DNA of 5,834 nucleotides from Armatimonadota bacterium (GTDB lineage Bacteria > Armatimonadota > Fimbriimonadia > Fimbriimonadales > Fimbriimonadaceae): the NCBI GenBank assembly GCA_023428805.1, contig JAEYWW010000093.1, forward strand, positions 1-5,834, written 5' to 3'. Numbering within the stretch: position 1 is the first letter of the stretch; every line of letters starts with the position of its first letter. This document shows positions 5,634-5,834 of the stretch, in pieces. A program made the translations under genes and the position numbers. The notes beneath the pieces are model-generated. The model saw nothing but the letters and a program-made list of their open reading frames with translations. It was not told the origin of the DNA and did not search any database.

Positions 5634-5834
5634 GTCCCGGTGGAGACTCACATCAGAGTTTGCGAGTTGCAGCCCGCACCACCCTTCTCGCCCTAGCCTT
5701 GACGAGTGCTTCAAAAATCAATCAACCGCAGATGGCGCAGATCAATGCGCAGATGCCCGCAGATTATTGATCTGTGAAAATCTGCGTCCCAATCTGCGCA
5801 ATCTGCGGCTATTCTGTTAAATCGAAGGGACTCG
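5607..5834. other. Non-coding right end of the window
   Basis: No reading frame here shows gene-like content on either strand. The long minus-strand frame crossing it is antisense to the DUF433 gene and has no recognisable domain. The stretch holds the hairpin at the stop codon, a featureless segment of about 90 bases (5634-5725), the CGCAGAT palindrome, and an AT-rich tail in which I see no further signal. Confidence 0.6.
5726..5808. repeat. 83-bp palindromic element of iterated CGCAGAT units
   Basis: Four CGCAGAT units start at 5727, 5736, 5748 and 5758. After a five-base centre (5765-5769, TATTG) come four inverted units at 5770 (ATCTGTG, one change), 5780, 5792 and 5801 (ATCTGCG). The two 39-bp arms have the same length and the same linker lengths (2, 5 and 3 bases, mirrored). 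Of 39 arm positions 29 are complementary. Nine of the ten mismatches lie in linkers and one in the core of the innermost unit. I recall similar 'CGCAGAT/ATCTGCG' dyads in intergenic regions of many GC-rich bacteria, but this is memory, not a search. Its function is unknown. It has no open reading frame, and its length is typical of a non-autonomous palindromic repeat. Confidence 0.85.

Noticed and set aside
5103..5714. A 203-codon minus-strand open frame opposite the DUF433 gene, a possible toxin candidate
   Set aside because: It mirrors the coding gene almost exactly, is glycine/valine/aspartate-rich with no PIN-like or other motif, and has the look of a complementary-strand shadow.
5726..5808. 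CRISPR array or intrinsic terminator reading of the CGCAGAT repeats
   Set aside because: Units are 7 bp with 2-5-bp linkers and half are inverted, so there is no repeat-spacer structure; there is also no T-run after the palindrome.

Overview
The window is from a GC-rich bacterial chromosome (about 60% GC by eye). It is densely coded, with six protein genes and one non-coding stretch of about 230 bases at the right end. No ribosomal or other taxonomic marker gene is present, so the organism cannot be named. The small ASCH-type protein and the FHA-type membrane proteins remind me of Armatimonadota or Chloroflexota proteins, and the right-end dyad repeat of elements seen in several GC-rich phyla. 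Both are recollections, not search results. Four of the six genes lack a convincing Shine-Dalgarno motif.

Layout. Positions 1-4071, minus strand, hold a compact apparent operon read right to left: a small ASCH/PUA-like protein (3712-4071), a bifunctional NAD(P)H-hydrate epimerase/dehydratase (2213-3706), a signal-peptide/single-TM protein with a cytoplasmic FHA domain (1014-2228), and a multi-spanning membrane protein with a degenerate C-terminal FHA domain that runs off the window (1-1008). Junctions are +5 bp, a 16-bp overlap and +5 bp, so co-transcription and translational coupling are likely. A 48-bp divergent spacer (4072-4119) separates this operon from a plus-strand, membrane-anchored alpha/beta hydrolase (4120-5001).

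A 98-bp intergenic region follows, with a plausible promoter that overlaps the hydrolase stop codon, a short inverted repeat, and a larger bulged dyad. It precedes a DUF433-type, antitoxin-like gene (5100-5606) that has an extra N-terminal helical domain. No toxin gene lies beside it inside the window. The right end (5607-5834) has no supportable gene. It carries a hairpin at the stop codon and a striking 83-bp palindrome made of four CGCAGAT units facing four inverted units, with mirrored linker lengths.

How the genes fit together. The two consecutive FHA membrane proteins look like a functional pair, perhaps phosphothreonine-dependent membrane signalling or scaffolding, in which only one FHA domain keeps the phosphothreonine-binding residues. 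Their coupling to a metabolite-repair enzyme (NAD(P)HX repair) and an ASCH protein is unexplained and may simply be a housekeeping operon. The most unusual items are the intact/degenerate FHA pair, the palindromic CGCAGAT array, and the possibly autoregulated solitary DUF433 gene.
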